Assembly: GCA_030704615.1 (NCBI GenBank)
Contig: CM060731.1
Coordinates: 25,048,001 to 25,112,000, forward strand
Direction of reading: 5' to 3'
From: Takakia lepidozioides
Lineage: Eukaryota; Streptophyta; Takakiopsida; Takakiales; Takakiaceae
DNA length: 64,000 bases
Positions 34,514 through 44,869 of this stretch are shown in pieces. Numbering within the stretch: the stretch's first letter is position 1; every line of letters begins with the position of its first letter. The notes under the pieces are model-generated. The model had not been told where the DNA came from. It was given only the letters and a program-made list of their open reading frames with translations, and did no database searches. The position numbers and the translations under genes are program-made.

Positions 34514-36424
34514 GTGGAGGAGGTGCACATTGTGAGTGTCATTACGGAGTTACCCAAGGGTTTTGAGGGGAGTACGGCTACAGGCAGTAACAGTGAGAGT
34601 GGGTTCACAAGACGAGGTATTCGGTTCAGACCACCTTCACCGCCACCCTCAATTACTATAGAGTCAGACACAGACTCGGAGGCTTCATCAACAGGTGTGC
34701 ACTTTCATTCGCCATTGTTGTGGGACGACATAGAGGAGATGTATAGAGCTACCAAGGGGCCTCGTAGGTACTCTAGAATTGTGGGCACAATTGAGTTGGA
34801 TGACTTTATCCAGGAGTTCGACGGCTGGTGTGATTTGCAGCAGATGCGCAATCCACAGCTATTCACCCCATTCATGGCGTTGGAAGGGACTGTTCCAGCA
34901 TTTGGAAGGCCCGCCTATGGACGATTACCACGAGTTCAGGCGAGGACATGAAGCAGAGATTGAGGAGTGGAGGATTGTATTGGTCACCTGACTACGTCTC
35001 CATTACTCGAGGCACGACGCGACCAGTAGCTGCATCAGTACCAATAGCTCCCACTGCCAGCACTAGTAGTGGAGCAAGTAGTGCTGGTACTTCTGCAGGT
35101 GGTACCAGTTCAAAATGTGCTACTACTCCTCTTGCCACGACTACAACACATGTGCCTAGATTCAACCCGGTGGTGGAGTTCTTCCAGGAGTTGCGGAGGA
35201 ACTACCAAGGTGTACGGACAGATAAGCTGCGAAGTTTGCAAGACTCCCAGTTGCAAACCCAGTGAGAGCTGCGAGAGGCGTACACTCGTATGAGGCGCTT
35301 GATAAGTGTGACCCAAGGGGTTACTGAAGCTCAGTCAATCCAGTTTTGGTATGGAATTCTGGACAAGGAGCTCAAGAGAAGGGTGCGAGATGCAACCCTG
35401 TTACAAGCAGCCCAACCCACATTAGCAGATGTGTTTCTGCTGGCTGAGCGGATTGAGCTCAACATGGTGGAGGAGCGAGTTGTTACATTGGATTTGGCAA
35501 GGACATGCCTGCACGGGGCACAGCTGTCAGCCCACAGGCACAAGGGACTGCCCAACAGCGTGGTCAGGGGGGCAAGGTTTGCCCAGCCCAAGTTCCATGG
35601 AGCTTACAGGGGACCTCAGGTGCAGAGGCCCGTGGCATCTTTTGCAGGCCAACAGCAACCAGGGGTGATATGTTGAACATGTGGAGGACCCCATGTCAAG
35701 AGAGATTGCCCAGAGAGTGGCAAAAGGCCGGCACAAGCACAGCCTGCACAGTTGCAGTGTGGGCATTGTGGCAAGTATGGGCATGGAGATGCCCAGTGTT
35801 ATGACTTGCATCCTGAGTTGCGCCCAGGCCAGTTCCAAGGGAACAATGGTGGCCGAGGGCGAGGTGGACCAGCCCAAAGAGGACGAGGTGGTCGGGCACG
35901 AGGTGCAGGCCAAGGGCAAGCTCCACATGGCCAAGGACGCGGAGGTCAGGGTGTTGACCAAGGCATGGCCAATCGGCTTCAGCAGCAGCTAGAGCAGAGG
36001 CTCGCTGCCATGGCTATAGCTCAGGCGGTACCGGCTCCCAGGCGGGATGGTCCACCTCCTGCTCCTGAGGGAGGAGATATGGGAGGCATGGGATTCATGT
36101 GTGGAGCAGCGCTACCACTAGAGCAGGTGGAGTCTGCTGCAGCCATGACTCGAGGAGCAGCACGAGTTCCTGAGCCACGAGGTGCAGAGGTGGAATTGGA
36201 TCCACAGCGTGGGGAGGCAAGCCGTCAGGCGAGGCTTCCTCAGTCATTCACATTGGCGGAGACTGTGTCGACGCCATCCATGGCACCTAGTTCTTGCCCG
36301 ACTGTTACCGAGGCGGAGGTTACTATGCCATTGGGGAGAGCTACACGTGCAGCATTGACTCCTGCTGCCAAGGCTAGTGCGGCCGGTGTGTTATTGGGGG
36401 TAGCCACCTCTGTGTGTCAGCCCC
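34514..36424 (+). pseudogene. Gag of the methyltransferase-carrying Ty3/gypsy element
   Basis: The capsid-like part (DDFIQEFDGWCDLQQMRN; FFQELRRNYQGV; IQFWYGILDKELKRRV) is split by frameshifts near 34880 and 35265. Two CX2CX4HX4C zinc knuckles follow: the first (about 35667-35710) has an in-frame TGA between its first two cysteines, the second (CGHCGKYGHGDAQC, about 35755-35800) is intact. A Gly/Arg-rich tract (GGRGRGGPAQRGRGGRARG) and an Ala-rich linker follow, and the frame ends at 36424. No clear ATG starts the frame; the first in-frame ATG is at MYRATKG. Nucleocapsid identity is secure, translation doubtful. Confidence 0.75.
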
Positions 36425-37352
36425 ACTGTTCTCGGCAACAATGATTGCGACGCCGGGGTGAGACCAGCTGCAGTGTTCAGACTAGCAGCAACACTCTGTG
36501 AGAGTAGGGAGGTCACTTCATCTTCTGCGGAGTTAGTGGAAGGTGTAGTGGCAGAGGGATCCTCGGATTTGAGGGTCAAGACTGCCACGGCTGCGCCATG
36601 GCAAGCTGCAGCTGCCAGGTTGACAGAGCTGCCAGCTAGGCCAGCCTTTGAGCGCGCCACGGTGACACCTGGAGTTGTCTTGTTAGACAACCAGGGAGGC
36701 ATTTTCACTTTGAGTGGACCGGCAGGCAAGAAGTACCGGCCACGGTCGGGTCTTGTTGGACTCGGAGCTCAGCCACTGATGTTGGGCAGAGCTGCTATTG
36801 CAGGTTTGGGCCTCATGGAGGCGGATATGGAGCCTTGTCCTTTCCAGATACAGACATCTCTGGGAGGATCAGAGCAGGCTCGGGGCATGACACGGCATTA
36901 GTTGGCCATTAGACTGAGCAGCCGGATCATCCTAGAGATGGCTCAGTGATGCGAGCCAAGGCCATTGTGACAGACGCGATCTCTTACGATGTCCTTGTTG
37001 GTGGGGCAGTGTTATATCCATGGGCTTCACCCTGGACTTTTGGGAGGAGTCAGCATCCTACAGGCCTGGATGGCAGTCAGGCGATGGTCGCCGTGCACAG
37101 CTCCCTGTGACATTCATTGGGGGTATAGCGGCTGCCAGCGGGCAAGATGCCAACACTAGCCGCCTTTACAGCTGCAGTTAGTTGGCCTGGAGAGTTGCTG
37201 GAGGGCAATGCCCATGCAAAGGATGTGCCACCTCCAGCAGAGCAGGATGACATGCATGGTATGGCGGAGTTGTCTGCCATGGTTACTCACACTCCATTGT
37301 GGGGTACGAGCAAGGATTTGCAGCAAGCTGCTGATGGACGGGTGCAACAAGC
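36425..37352 (+). pseudogene. Aspartic protease region of the methyltransferase-gypsy element, broken
   Basis: Retropepsin-like region in shifted frames: an N-terminal strand (VLLDNQGGIFTLSG), then the expected active-site Asp-Ser-Gly-Ala near 36755-36770, where the reading frame shifts by one base inside the triad. Downstream YDVLVGGAVLYP and a frame with WQSGDGRRAQLPVTFIGG (about 36985-37130) follow. Several stops separate the pieces. The order gag-protease-methyltransferase is clear, but this copy cannot make an active protease. Confidence 0.6.
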
Positions 37353-38531
37353 TTGGGTAGAAGCTTTTCGTACCATCAGGAGGAGGAGAGTGCGGTGATT
37401 GCACCAGGACCACCCCAGTTGTCGCCATTGGACACCACACCTCTTGTGTGGCAGTGCCCGGATGAAGGCATATGCCTTCTGGACTTGTTTGGCGGGATCA
37501 GCACTGGATTGGCTGCAGTGCTGCAGGCAGGTATACAAGTTCGACGTTACCTGTATGTGGAGAGGGATGAGACTACACGACGCGTCTCACTGCGCCATGT
37601 TGCTCAGATGCTGCAGCAGTACCCTGAGTTGTTGCCGGTGTCTGCAGTTCGTGGATATCAGCAGGTCTTGCCAGCAGACATTGCGTTGTTGGGGGCGCAG
37701 GATTTGGAGCGGGTTGGCTCCATTGATCTGGTAGTGGCAGGTTGGCCCTGCCAAGGGCATTCATCAGCCGGGCATGGCAATGGATTGCTAGACTCAAGGA
37801 CGGGTCTGTTTTGGGAGTTGGTGCGGATTTTGCGCCACTTGCAGCTTCATCAAGCTGTATCTCCGGCATACATCTTGGAGAATGTGCCGCTGATGGGTGA
37901 TTCTCGGGCCAGGGTGATGGCCAGTGTGCATCAAGTCCGGTCGTGGCTTGGGTCAGCAGTGTTGCTGGATGTAGCTGCAGTGGGGTCACGAGCTCATCGT
38001 CCACGACTATGGTGGACTAACTTGATGCCACCCGCACTGCTCAAGCGTGCATTTGATGGGGTGCAGCGGCCAGCACACCTCACCGTGGATGGCATTTTGG
38101 ACACAGGAAGGCAGTCTCAACGTGTGAGACACGATGACCGTTCGTCTTTGGCAGTGGTCAACAGGGTGGGTCAACCACGAACAGCATTACCGACACTGCT
38201 CAGCTTCCCAGGATCCCATGCTTTTCGGGATGGTGGACCTGGCCTCCTGTGGGATGCTCAGTTGCAACAGTTAGTGGAGCCTAATGCCGACGAGCGAGAG
38301 CGGGCTATGGGGTTTTCCACTGGGACCACGGCGGTGCCTTCTCTTTCTGAGGCATCACGTCGTCAGGTGTTGGGGCAAGCAATGGATCTCAATTGCTTGA
38401 CCTGGATTATCAGCTTGGCTATGGCTGAGCAACGTAGAGTGCGGAGCGCACTTCCCTTGACGGTCTCTCTGCCTACCGAGACGGTACAGGCAGCGAGTGG
38501 GGGGCGAGCCGGTGAGGACCACGGGGTGTAG
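37353..38531 (+). CDS. Cytosine-C5 DNA methyltransferase domain inside a Ty3/gypsy polyprotein
   Basis: An uninterrupted 392-codon frame with the C5-methyltransferase motif set in order: motif I DLFGGISTGLAAVLQAG (residues 44-60, AdoMet binding), motif II-like YLYVERDETTRR (67-77), motif IV AGWPCQGHSSAG with the catalytic Cys (PCQ, 132-134), motif VI YILENVPL (Glu 176), motif VIII GSRAHRPRLWWTN (211-223), then a short target-recognition-like stretch and motif X LGQAMDLNCLTWI (340-352). The sequence after motif I (STGL...YLYVERDE) and TGLFWELVRIL recall the DNMT3/DRM class, while PCQ is DNMT1-like. It lies between protease and reverse transcriptase and has no own ATG, so it is probably a polyprotein segment. 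Expected role: methylating element DNA or cDNA; this is inferred. Confidence 0.88.
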   Translation: MGRSFSYHQEEESAVIAPGPPQLSPLDTTPLVWQCPDEGICLLDLFGGISTGLAAVLQAGIQVRRYLYVERDETTRRVSLRHVAQMLQQYPELLPVSAVRGYQQVLPADIALLGAQDLERVGSIDLVVAGWPCQGHSSAGHGNGLLDSRTGLFWELVRILRHLQLHQAVSPAYILENVPLMGDSRARVMASVHQVRSWLGSAVLLDVAAVGSRAHRPRLWWTNLMPPALLKRAFDGVQRPAHLTVDGILDTGRQSQRVRHDDRSSLAVVNRVGQPRTALPTLLSFPGSHAFRDGGPGLLWDAQLQQLVEPNADERERAMGFSTGTTAVPSLSEASRRQVLGQAMDLNCLTWIISLAMAEQRRVRSALPLTVSLPTETVQAASGGRAGEDHGV

Positions 38532-39795
38532 ACATCCATGGCACACGTGGAGGTGCTCGGAGGTCCAGAGGGAGTTGGCAGCCAAGGCAGCTGTGTGATG
38601 GATAAGGTTGGGGATTCTTCTCGGGTTGAGGAGGTTCTCAATGATGAGATGATGGGGCAGGATGAGGCCTTGTCATTGACTGAGCAGGAAGGGAGTACTG
38701 CTCAAGAGGTTGCAGCATAGCAACCACGGGACGTGTCCTCTACCTCTAAGCCCACTGGACTTAAGGTTGCAGTTACGGAGGACAATTGGGAGCCTGACAT
38801 TGGACCCATTGTCACCGGAGGAGAGAGACGACGTATGCGGGGGTTGCTGAGGGCTTACAGGAATTGCTTTGCCTTCAGTTTGAAGGACTTGAGAGCACTG
38901 AAGGGTCAAGAGATTCGCATTGAATTGGCTACTGACACGCCAATCTTTCGGAGACCCTATAGATACAGTGAAATGGAGAGGTCCTTGATTCAGATGAGAA
39001 CTCAGGATCTTTGGGAGGTAGGTTTGGTAGAGCTCTCTGGTGGAGAGTATGCTTCAGCCACAGTGATGCCAGCCAAGAAAGATGTCTATGGCAATTGGAT
39101 GGAGAGACGTATGTGCGGTGATTACCGGCCTGTAAATCGTCAGACCAAGTCCGATAGGTATGCCATGCCGACACTAGAGGAGATCTTTGATGCCATTGGG
39201 CATTCCAAGGTCTTTAGCACGTTGGATTTACAATCCGGATATCACCAGTTGCCGATCAAGGAGGCGGATAAGCAAAAGACGGCATTCTGGGGGATCAATG
39301 AGCACGGGAAGGATTGCCTATACCAGTGGCGGTTCTTACCATTTGGGCTTAAAAACGCTCCCGCTGAGTTTCAAAGAGTCATGGACAAGATTCTAGCAGG
39401 GGTGGAGTTTGCTCGGCGCTACATAGATGACATCATCATCTTTAGTGCTACGGTGGAGGAGCATGAGAGACACCTTCAGGGGGTATTTGAGCGCTTGAGG
39501 ACGCACGGATTGAAGTTACATCCGGCAAGTGCAAGTTTTTCCACAACCAGATTGAGTATCTGGGTCACATGATATATCCTGGAGGATTGGGGGTACAGCA
39601 GACTAAGGTAGAGTCCATTGCACAGGTTCCACGCCCCACGGATGTGAGCCAAGTTCGAGCTTTCATGGGGTTAGCAAACTATTACAGACGGTTTGTTAAG
39701 GGATTTAGTGCCATTGCAAAGGCTCTAACCAAGCTGACCAAGGTGGACCAGGAGTGGCAGTGGGAAGATGAGCAAGAACAAGCTTTTCAAGACTC
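38532..39795 (+). pseudogene. Reverse transcriptase of the methyltransferase-gypsy element
   Basis: Linker (38532-38720) then RT: FRRPYRYSEMERSLIQ, RRMCGDYRPVNRQT, FSTLDLQSGYHQLPI, FLPFGLKNAPAEFQRVMD and active-site RYIDDIIIFS at about 39414-39443. The frame is open from 38733 to 39535, shifts there, continues as MIYPGG...FMGLANYYRRFVKGFS, and breaks again near 39785 before RNase H. The core catalytic region (palm and fingers) is intact. Confidence 0.85.
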
Positions 39796-40290
39796 AAGGC
39801 GAGGTTGACCTCGGCGCCCATCTTGAGACGACCTATCAGGGGGCGTCCTTTTCAGCTGCATACAGATTGGAGCATGCTGGGGCTTGGAGCGGTGCTCACA
39901 CAGGTGGATGATGAGGGGAGAGAGTTCGTAGTGGCTTATAGCTAGCCGCTCGAACAATGCTGCAGAGTCTAAGTATAGCTCATATGAGGGAGAATGCTTA
40001 GCTGCAGTGTGGGCCGTGGCACACTTCAGGTGCTATCTATACGGCAATCTCTTCACCCTTGTCACGGATCACCAACCACTCAAGTGGTTGATGGAGTCAG
40101 ACAAGCTTACGGGGAAGCTTGCACGGTGGGCACTCATCCTTCAAGAGTATGACTTTCAAGTGGTGCATCGACCGGGTTTGGTCAATCGCAATGCAGATGG
40201 GTTGAGTCGCAATCCATGCACGAGCCAGCAGGATGACACTGGAGCTCGGTGGCATGGTGAGACGGACGAGGAGATGGTGCCCGGATGACA
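39796..40290 (+). pseudogene. RNase H of the methyltransferase-gypsy element
   Basis: In shifted frames: HTDW (first Asp, about 39857), YEGECLAAVWAVAHF (Glu, about 39985-40030) and VTDHQPLKWLM (Asp, about 40060). It ends at HRPGLVNRNADGLSRNP. Frame breaks lie near 39790 and 39945. Confidence 0.8.
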
Positions 40291-40428
40291 TGCATCTGCA
40301 TTTCTGTGTATCTTGGCAGCGGAAGGCCAGGTTGGACCTGCAACAGGGATAACTGTAGATCAAGTGTCTGAGGACCTGAGGCCAGCAATGAGCAAGGTGG
40401 CGCCAAAGATATACATGAGGATTCAGTT

Positions 40429-40967
40429 GTGTTGGACTACCTCCGCACTGGAGACACTGCAGCCACTGTGACTGCCAAGGAGAGGGATCGGATCCTACAA
40501 CGAGCCAAGAGGTTCAAGTGGGAGGGGACACACCTGCTCCGAGTGTGGGAGGATGGTCGAGTGAGGATTGTGCCTCACCCAACACAGCGGGCACGGTTAG
40601 TGCGGCATGCCCATGAGGAGTTGGGGACATTTTGGGGTGCGACGCACTCATAGTCTACTGCAGGGGCAGTATTGGTGGCGTGGTATGCACATAGAGGTGC
40701 AACAATTTGTGGCTAGGTGCATGGTGTGTGACAGGGTGCGTGCTTCATTCAACGCCCCTACTCCACAATTGCACCCTCTTCCGATCATGGGATTGGGCTA
40801 CAGGTGGAGTCTTGACTTCGCAGGGCCGTTGCCACTGACCATGCGCCACAACAAGTACGTGTTGGTGATGGTGGAGCACTTCTCCAAGTGGATTGAATTG
40901 GTTCCATTGCCTGATAAGGCTAGTGAGGGAGCTGCGTATGCATTCTTGGATTGTGTGCTTAGCCGCT
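40429..40967 (+). pseudogene. Integrase of the methyltransferase-gypsy element, cut by assembly gap
   Basis: The HHCC zinc-binding region (RHAHEELGTFWG ... CMVCDRV, with a frameshift at about 40645) is followed by the start of the catalytic core (SLDFAGPLPLTMRHNKYVLV, first Asp at about 40815). The second Asp, the Glu and any C-terminal domain or LTR would lie in the 500-N gap. Confidence 0.8.
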
Positions 40968-41467
40968 NNNNNNNNNNNNNNNNNNNNNNNNNNNNNNNNN
41001 NNNNNNNNNNNNNNNNNNNNNNNNNNNNNNNNNNNNNNNNNNNNNNNNNNNNNNNNNNNNNNNNNNNNNNNNNNNNNNNNNNNNNNNNNNNNNNNNNNNN
41101 NNNNNNNNNNNNNNNNNNNNNNNNNNNNNNNNNNNNNNNNNNNNNNNNNNNNNNNNNNNNNNNNNNNNNNNNNNNNNNNNNNNNNNNNNNNNNNNNNNNN
41201 NNNNNNNNNNNNNNNNNNNNNNNNNNNNNNNNNNNNNNNNNNNNNNNNNNNNNNNNNNNNNNNNNNNNNNNNNNNNNNNNNNNNNNNNNNNNNNNNNNNN
41301 NNNNNNNNNNNNNNNNNNNNNNNNNNNNNNNNNNNNNNNNNNNNNNNNNNNNNNNNNNNNNNNNNNNNNNNNNNNNNNNNNNNNNNNNNNNNNNNNNNNN
41401 NNNNNNNNNNNNNNNNNNNNNNNNNNNNNNNNNNNNNNNNNNNNNNNNNNNNNNNNNNNNNNNNNNN
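40968..41467. other. Assembly gap (500 N)
   Basis: Exactly 500 N, so a conventional gap of unknown true length. The left side is plus-strand methyltransferase-gypsy integrase, the right side minus-strand sequence of another gypsy family; the two may not be truly adjacent. Confidence 0.99.
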
Positions 41468-43658
41468 TGTGAATGTAGCACATTGTATCGTCATCCTGTC
41501 ATGCACTGTCTGCAACTCCGTATGTAGTGCATTCACTTCTTGCAACTTGGTTTCATGCTGCACCTGCATTTGGTATAGTTGTTGCTTATGTGCTTCGTGC
41601 AACTGGTCTTGCACGAGGCCTACCTCAATCAATTGTTCCTTGGCCAATTGCAAAGCCGCTTCTGTATTTCCCAAGTCCTATTGCATCTTGAGAGTGACCT
41701 CTTCATCGACCTTGTTTGCACACTCAGTGGCTAGTCGAGCCTCAAACTCCTTCCTGAGTTCCTCTCTCAAGGCTGTCAATTGGGTAGTTGGAACATGGAT
41801 TTGACATAAGTCCCCAACAAATTAAGTGTCCTGCCTATGGAACTCATCAGCATTGTCTGTTGAGGGTCATCATGGTGAGGTTGCTGCTGTTCCTCCTGAT
41901 CCTCAATAGTGTGATGTCTCACGAACCACTCAGGCCATTGTCCCACCGGATTTTCTTCCTGAACCACTTCATCTATCATCGGTGCTACATTGTCATGACC
42001 TTCCGCCTGTGGTACCTCCGACACAGGTGTGTGTATTATATGCACCTCAGGATTTCCCTTGGGCAATTGTTGCACCTCTGGAATCTCTGTCTCCTTGACC
42101 AGACCAGAATATTCATAGAGAAGGTCCCCCTTCTCCATTTCTGCCATATCTGTTCTGTAGTTGGAATATCTACCCTTCTCTTTCCAAATCAATTATTTCT
42201 GGTTGAGCTGCATGGACAACTTGTGACCTTGGGACAAGTTGATCAGCTGGCTGTGATGGTTGTGATGCTGAAGTAACTTCCTCCTCCCTCTCTGAAGGTC
42301 CTGCTTCCAGTAATAGCATTTCTCTGTGCTGCTGTGCCCCTTCCTCCACATGAGCTTGGGAAACATTATCATGCGGAATCCGTGAAGCCAGTGGATCCGC
42401 CACTACAGTCTTTCCCCTTCTCTGCCTCTTAGTCTCGGTTGCCCTGCTAGTCCACCCTCACTGTGTGAAGAGCCTTGCTCTTCCATTGCAGTGGTTTCTG
42501 GCTCAAAACACTCCCATCTTCTTTCTTTCTGCGCATCAAGTATGCCAAATCAAGAATTATTTGAGCAATGATTGGGCCAGACACTATGATAGGAGACTTT
42601 GCGGTAGCACCTTGTAATCTTTTCATTTCCTCCACCAGTGCGTTGTACATTATGTCCGCCCATTGTACCTCTTGTCCCTTCAGGCCTTTAAGTATTTCCT
42701 CCGTGTGAGGATCTGCTCAAATACTGTTGGTTCTGTTTCATGGCAATCAGAACGTTCAATACCTGGCCTACCTCTTTTAGCCCGGTACACAGCCTTGGTA
42801 CAAAGCATAACCCTGAGTTTTAAAGAAACTCCCTATTGGAATAAGTCCCCTATTTGCAGTCTTGCCCTGTGTTCCTCCACATGCACCTGACCTGCTGGCA
42901 ATCGAAACAATTGCTGGAGGTATAGGGGAGTAATCATTAATTCAACTCCCTTCACCGTTGTTGTTCCTGTCCTTGGCTCAAAGTTCTGCAAAAATTGTAA
43001 TTGGCTGTAACAATTGAAGAAATGGCTGCAGGGCACAAAGCATAAACGTATGGTTGCCACAAAATGATATGGGTAATTTCTTGTAAGCCTGCGGGGCTTG
43101 CAAGCATCGATTAAGAGAAAATATACTCTCTGTTCTTCTATCCCCATGCCACTGCGTAAGTAGTATCGCGAGCGTATAGTCTGTTAGTTCCTCCATAGCT
43201 TCAAAGCTATAGCATTGATGGTCTGTCCCGTCGAGACGCCCGTTACTTGGAACGACGCCAACTCTTGCGCTTAAAATCCCTCCAATTTCTTGATCCTGCT
43301 TCTGGCTTATGATTGGCTGTAACTGTTGTGACTGGATTTTAGATTTAATTTCCTTTCATGGATTTTCCACTCTGGACTGTCCACTAGGATAGCACATGTG
43401 ACATGGATTTCGCTTTTCGGTACTTTTAAAGGGTTCCGTTACCCTATCCCTGTATGCATTAATGGGCCCATAATAAGTTAATGTGCCGGGTAGGTACTTT
43501 GACGGCCAATTTTGTCTTCTTCCTTGATGACACTCGCCTTTGCAATCTATGTCCGGCTGTGTGTCTTGCCCTGACGTCCACGTGTCCATTTCTAAACGTG
43601 CCTCCGTCCACTTTTCCGCCGGCCACTGTCCGGATGTTAACCCACGTCCACCTGTCAC
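41468..43658 (-). pseudogene. Env-position ORF, copy A (broken)
   Basis: Second copy of the large ORF at 47230-50232, about 2.2 kb, broken into several frames. The N-terminal part begins at MEELTDYTLAILLTQWHGD (about 43196), then the plant-transposon-like domain (VKGVELMITPLYLQQLFRLP, YNALVEEMKRLQGATAK), an acidic middle and the coiled-coil segment running into the gap. Relative to copy B an internal stretch of about 180 bp near 42990 is missing, and several single-base differences shift the frame. Non-functional, but useful for comparing substitution patterns. Confidence 0.75.
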
Positions 43659-43674
43659 GGATCCTATGGACTGT

Positions 43675-43850
43675 GTAACCCCAGTAAACTGTGTTAAGCT
43701 GTGACAGGCTGTGTCATACTGTGGTACGCTGTGATAGGCTGTGTTGCACTATGGTAAGTTGTGATAGGCTGTGACACGCTGTGGTAGGTTGTGATAGGCT
43801 GTGTGACACCGTGATGGGCTGTGATAGGCTGTGCCGCGCTTGTACTGCCC
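43675..43850. repeat. 10-bp minisatellite (GTGATAGGCT type), copy A
   Basis: Tandem GTGATAGGCT / GTGTCATACT / GTGGTAGGTT variants, about 17 units, between integrase and the env-position ORF. In the minus-strand frame three units (30 bp) encode ten residues (TAYHSPSRCH, TAYHNLPQRV). Confidence 0.85.
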
Positions 43851-44765
43851 GCCCTGGTCATCTACGATCGGCCTAGCGACAAGTGCTCCATACTCCGTTG
43901 GTATCACTGGCGCAACCCGTGACTGCTTCTGCGTTTCAACATGCAAATCATGCTGCAATGGTTTGTCATGGATACCACTGTACCCCTTCAACTTATTGGC
44001 ATTGACTCTTCCCAGCATCTCTTTGTTAATGGTTTGTAACATGGCGGTGTTGTTATCATACATCTTCTGTATGACATAAGGTCCTTTCCATGGTGATTTA
44101 AGCTTAGAATCTTTAATCTTTCCCTTCTTCTGCAACCAGAGAACCAAATCTCCCATCTTAAAAGTCTTTAACTTGCCTTCATCAAGCTGTTCCTTTCTCT
44201 TCATCTGAATTCTGGTCATGTTATCAGCTGCATGAGCACGTACTTCTTCCACATGGTATAATTCATGTTTCCTGACCTTAATTGAATCTTGCAATTCCAT
44301 TCTCTTTCCCCATTCCGTTCTCATGGTAGGTAACATGAATTCCACTGGAAGTAAAGCTTCCATACCATAAACTAATTGGAATGGTGTATACTTAGTGGTG
44401 ATTTTATATGAAGTCCTGTATGACCACAAAGCTGTCAGCAGCTTTGTATCCCAATCCGTTCTGTTTGCATTGACTATCTTAGCCAAGATAGTACATAGTA
44501 TTTTGTTGGTAGCCTCTGCCTGCCCATTACCTTGTGGGTAATATGTTGTACTCTTCCTATGCACAATCATGAACTCTTTAGTCAATAGTTCAATGGTCTC
44601 ATTAATGAAGTGACTTCCCTGATCACTGATAAATTCCAAGGGACAGCCAAATCGTGTAAGTATGTTCTCATACAGGAACCTTGCTGTGGACTTGGCTGTG
44701 TTGTCCCTCAAAGCTTTAGCTTCCACCCACTTCGTAGTATAATCAATGGCTGTCGCGCGGCTTTT
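43851..44765 (-). pseudogene. Ty3/gypsy integrase core, 5'-truncated, copy A
   Basis: Integrase of the minus-strand gypsy family: TAIDYTTKWVEAKALRD (first Asp), FISDQGSHFINETIELL (second Asp), YYPQGNGQAEATNKIL (Glu), then PLLPVEF-type and GDLVLWLQKKGKIKDSKL C-terminal regions. The catalytic triad is complete and the frame open to about 43860. Homology starts abruptly at about 44753, so zinc domain, RT and gag are missing. Confidence 0.88.
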
Positions 44766-44869
44766 ACTCACCCATCCCTTCGCTATCCGAGGCGGAAACT
44801 CCAAGATAGAAGAGTTGGAAATCACTAAGCACTCAGCCCGCTCAGAACAATCAGTCATGACCTACAGCT

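Noticed and set aside
37353-38531. Methyltransferase as a normal host DNMT gene
   Set aside because: No own ATG, no introns, no BAH/UBA/chromodomain, and it is embedded in frame order between gypsy protease and RT.
40745-41804. Long open frames crossing the N gap
   Set aside because: They are artefacts of reading N as open sequence.
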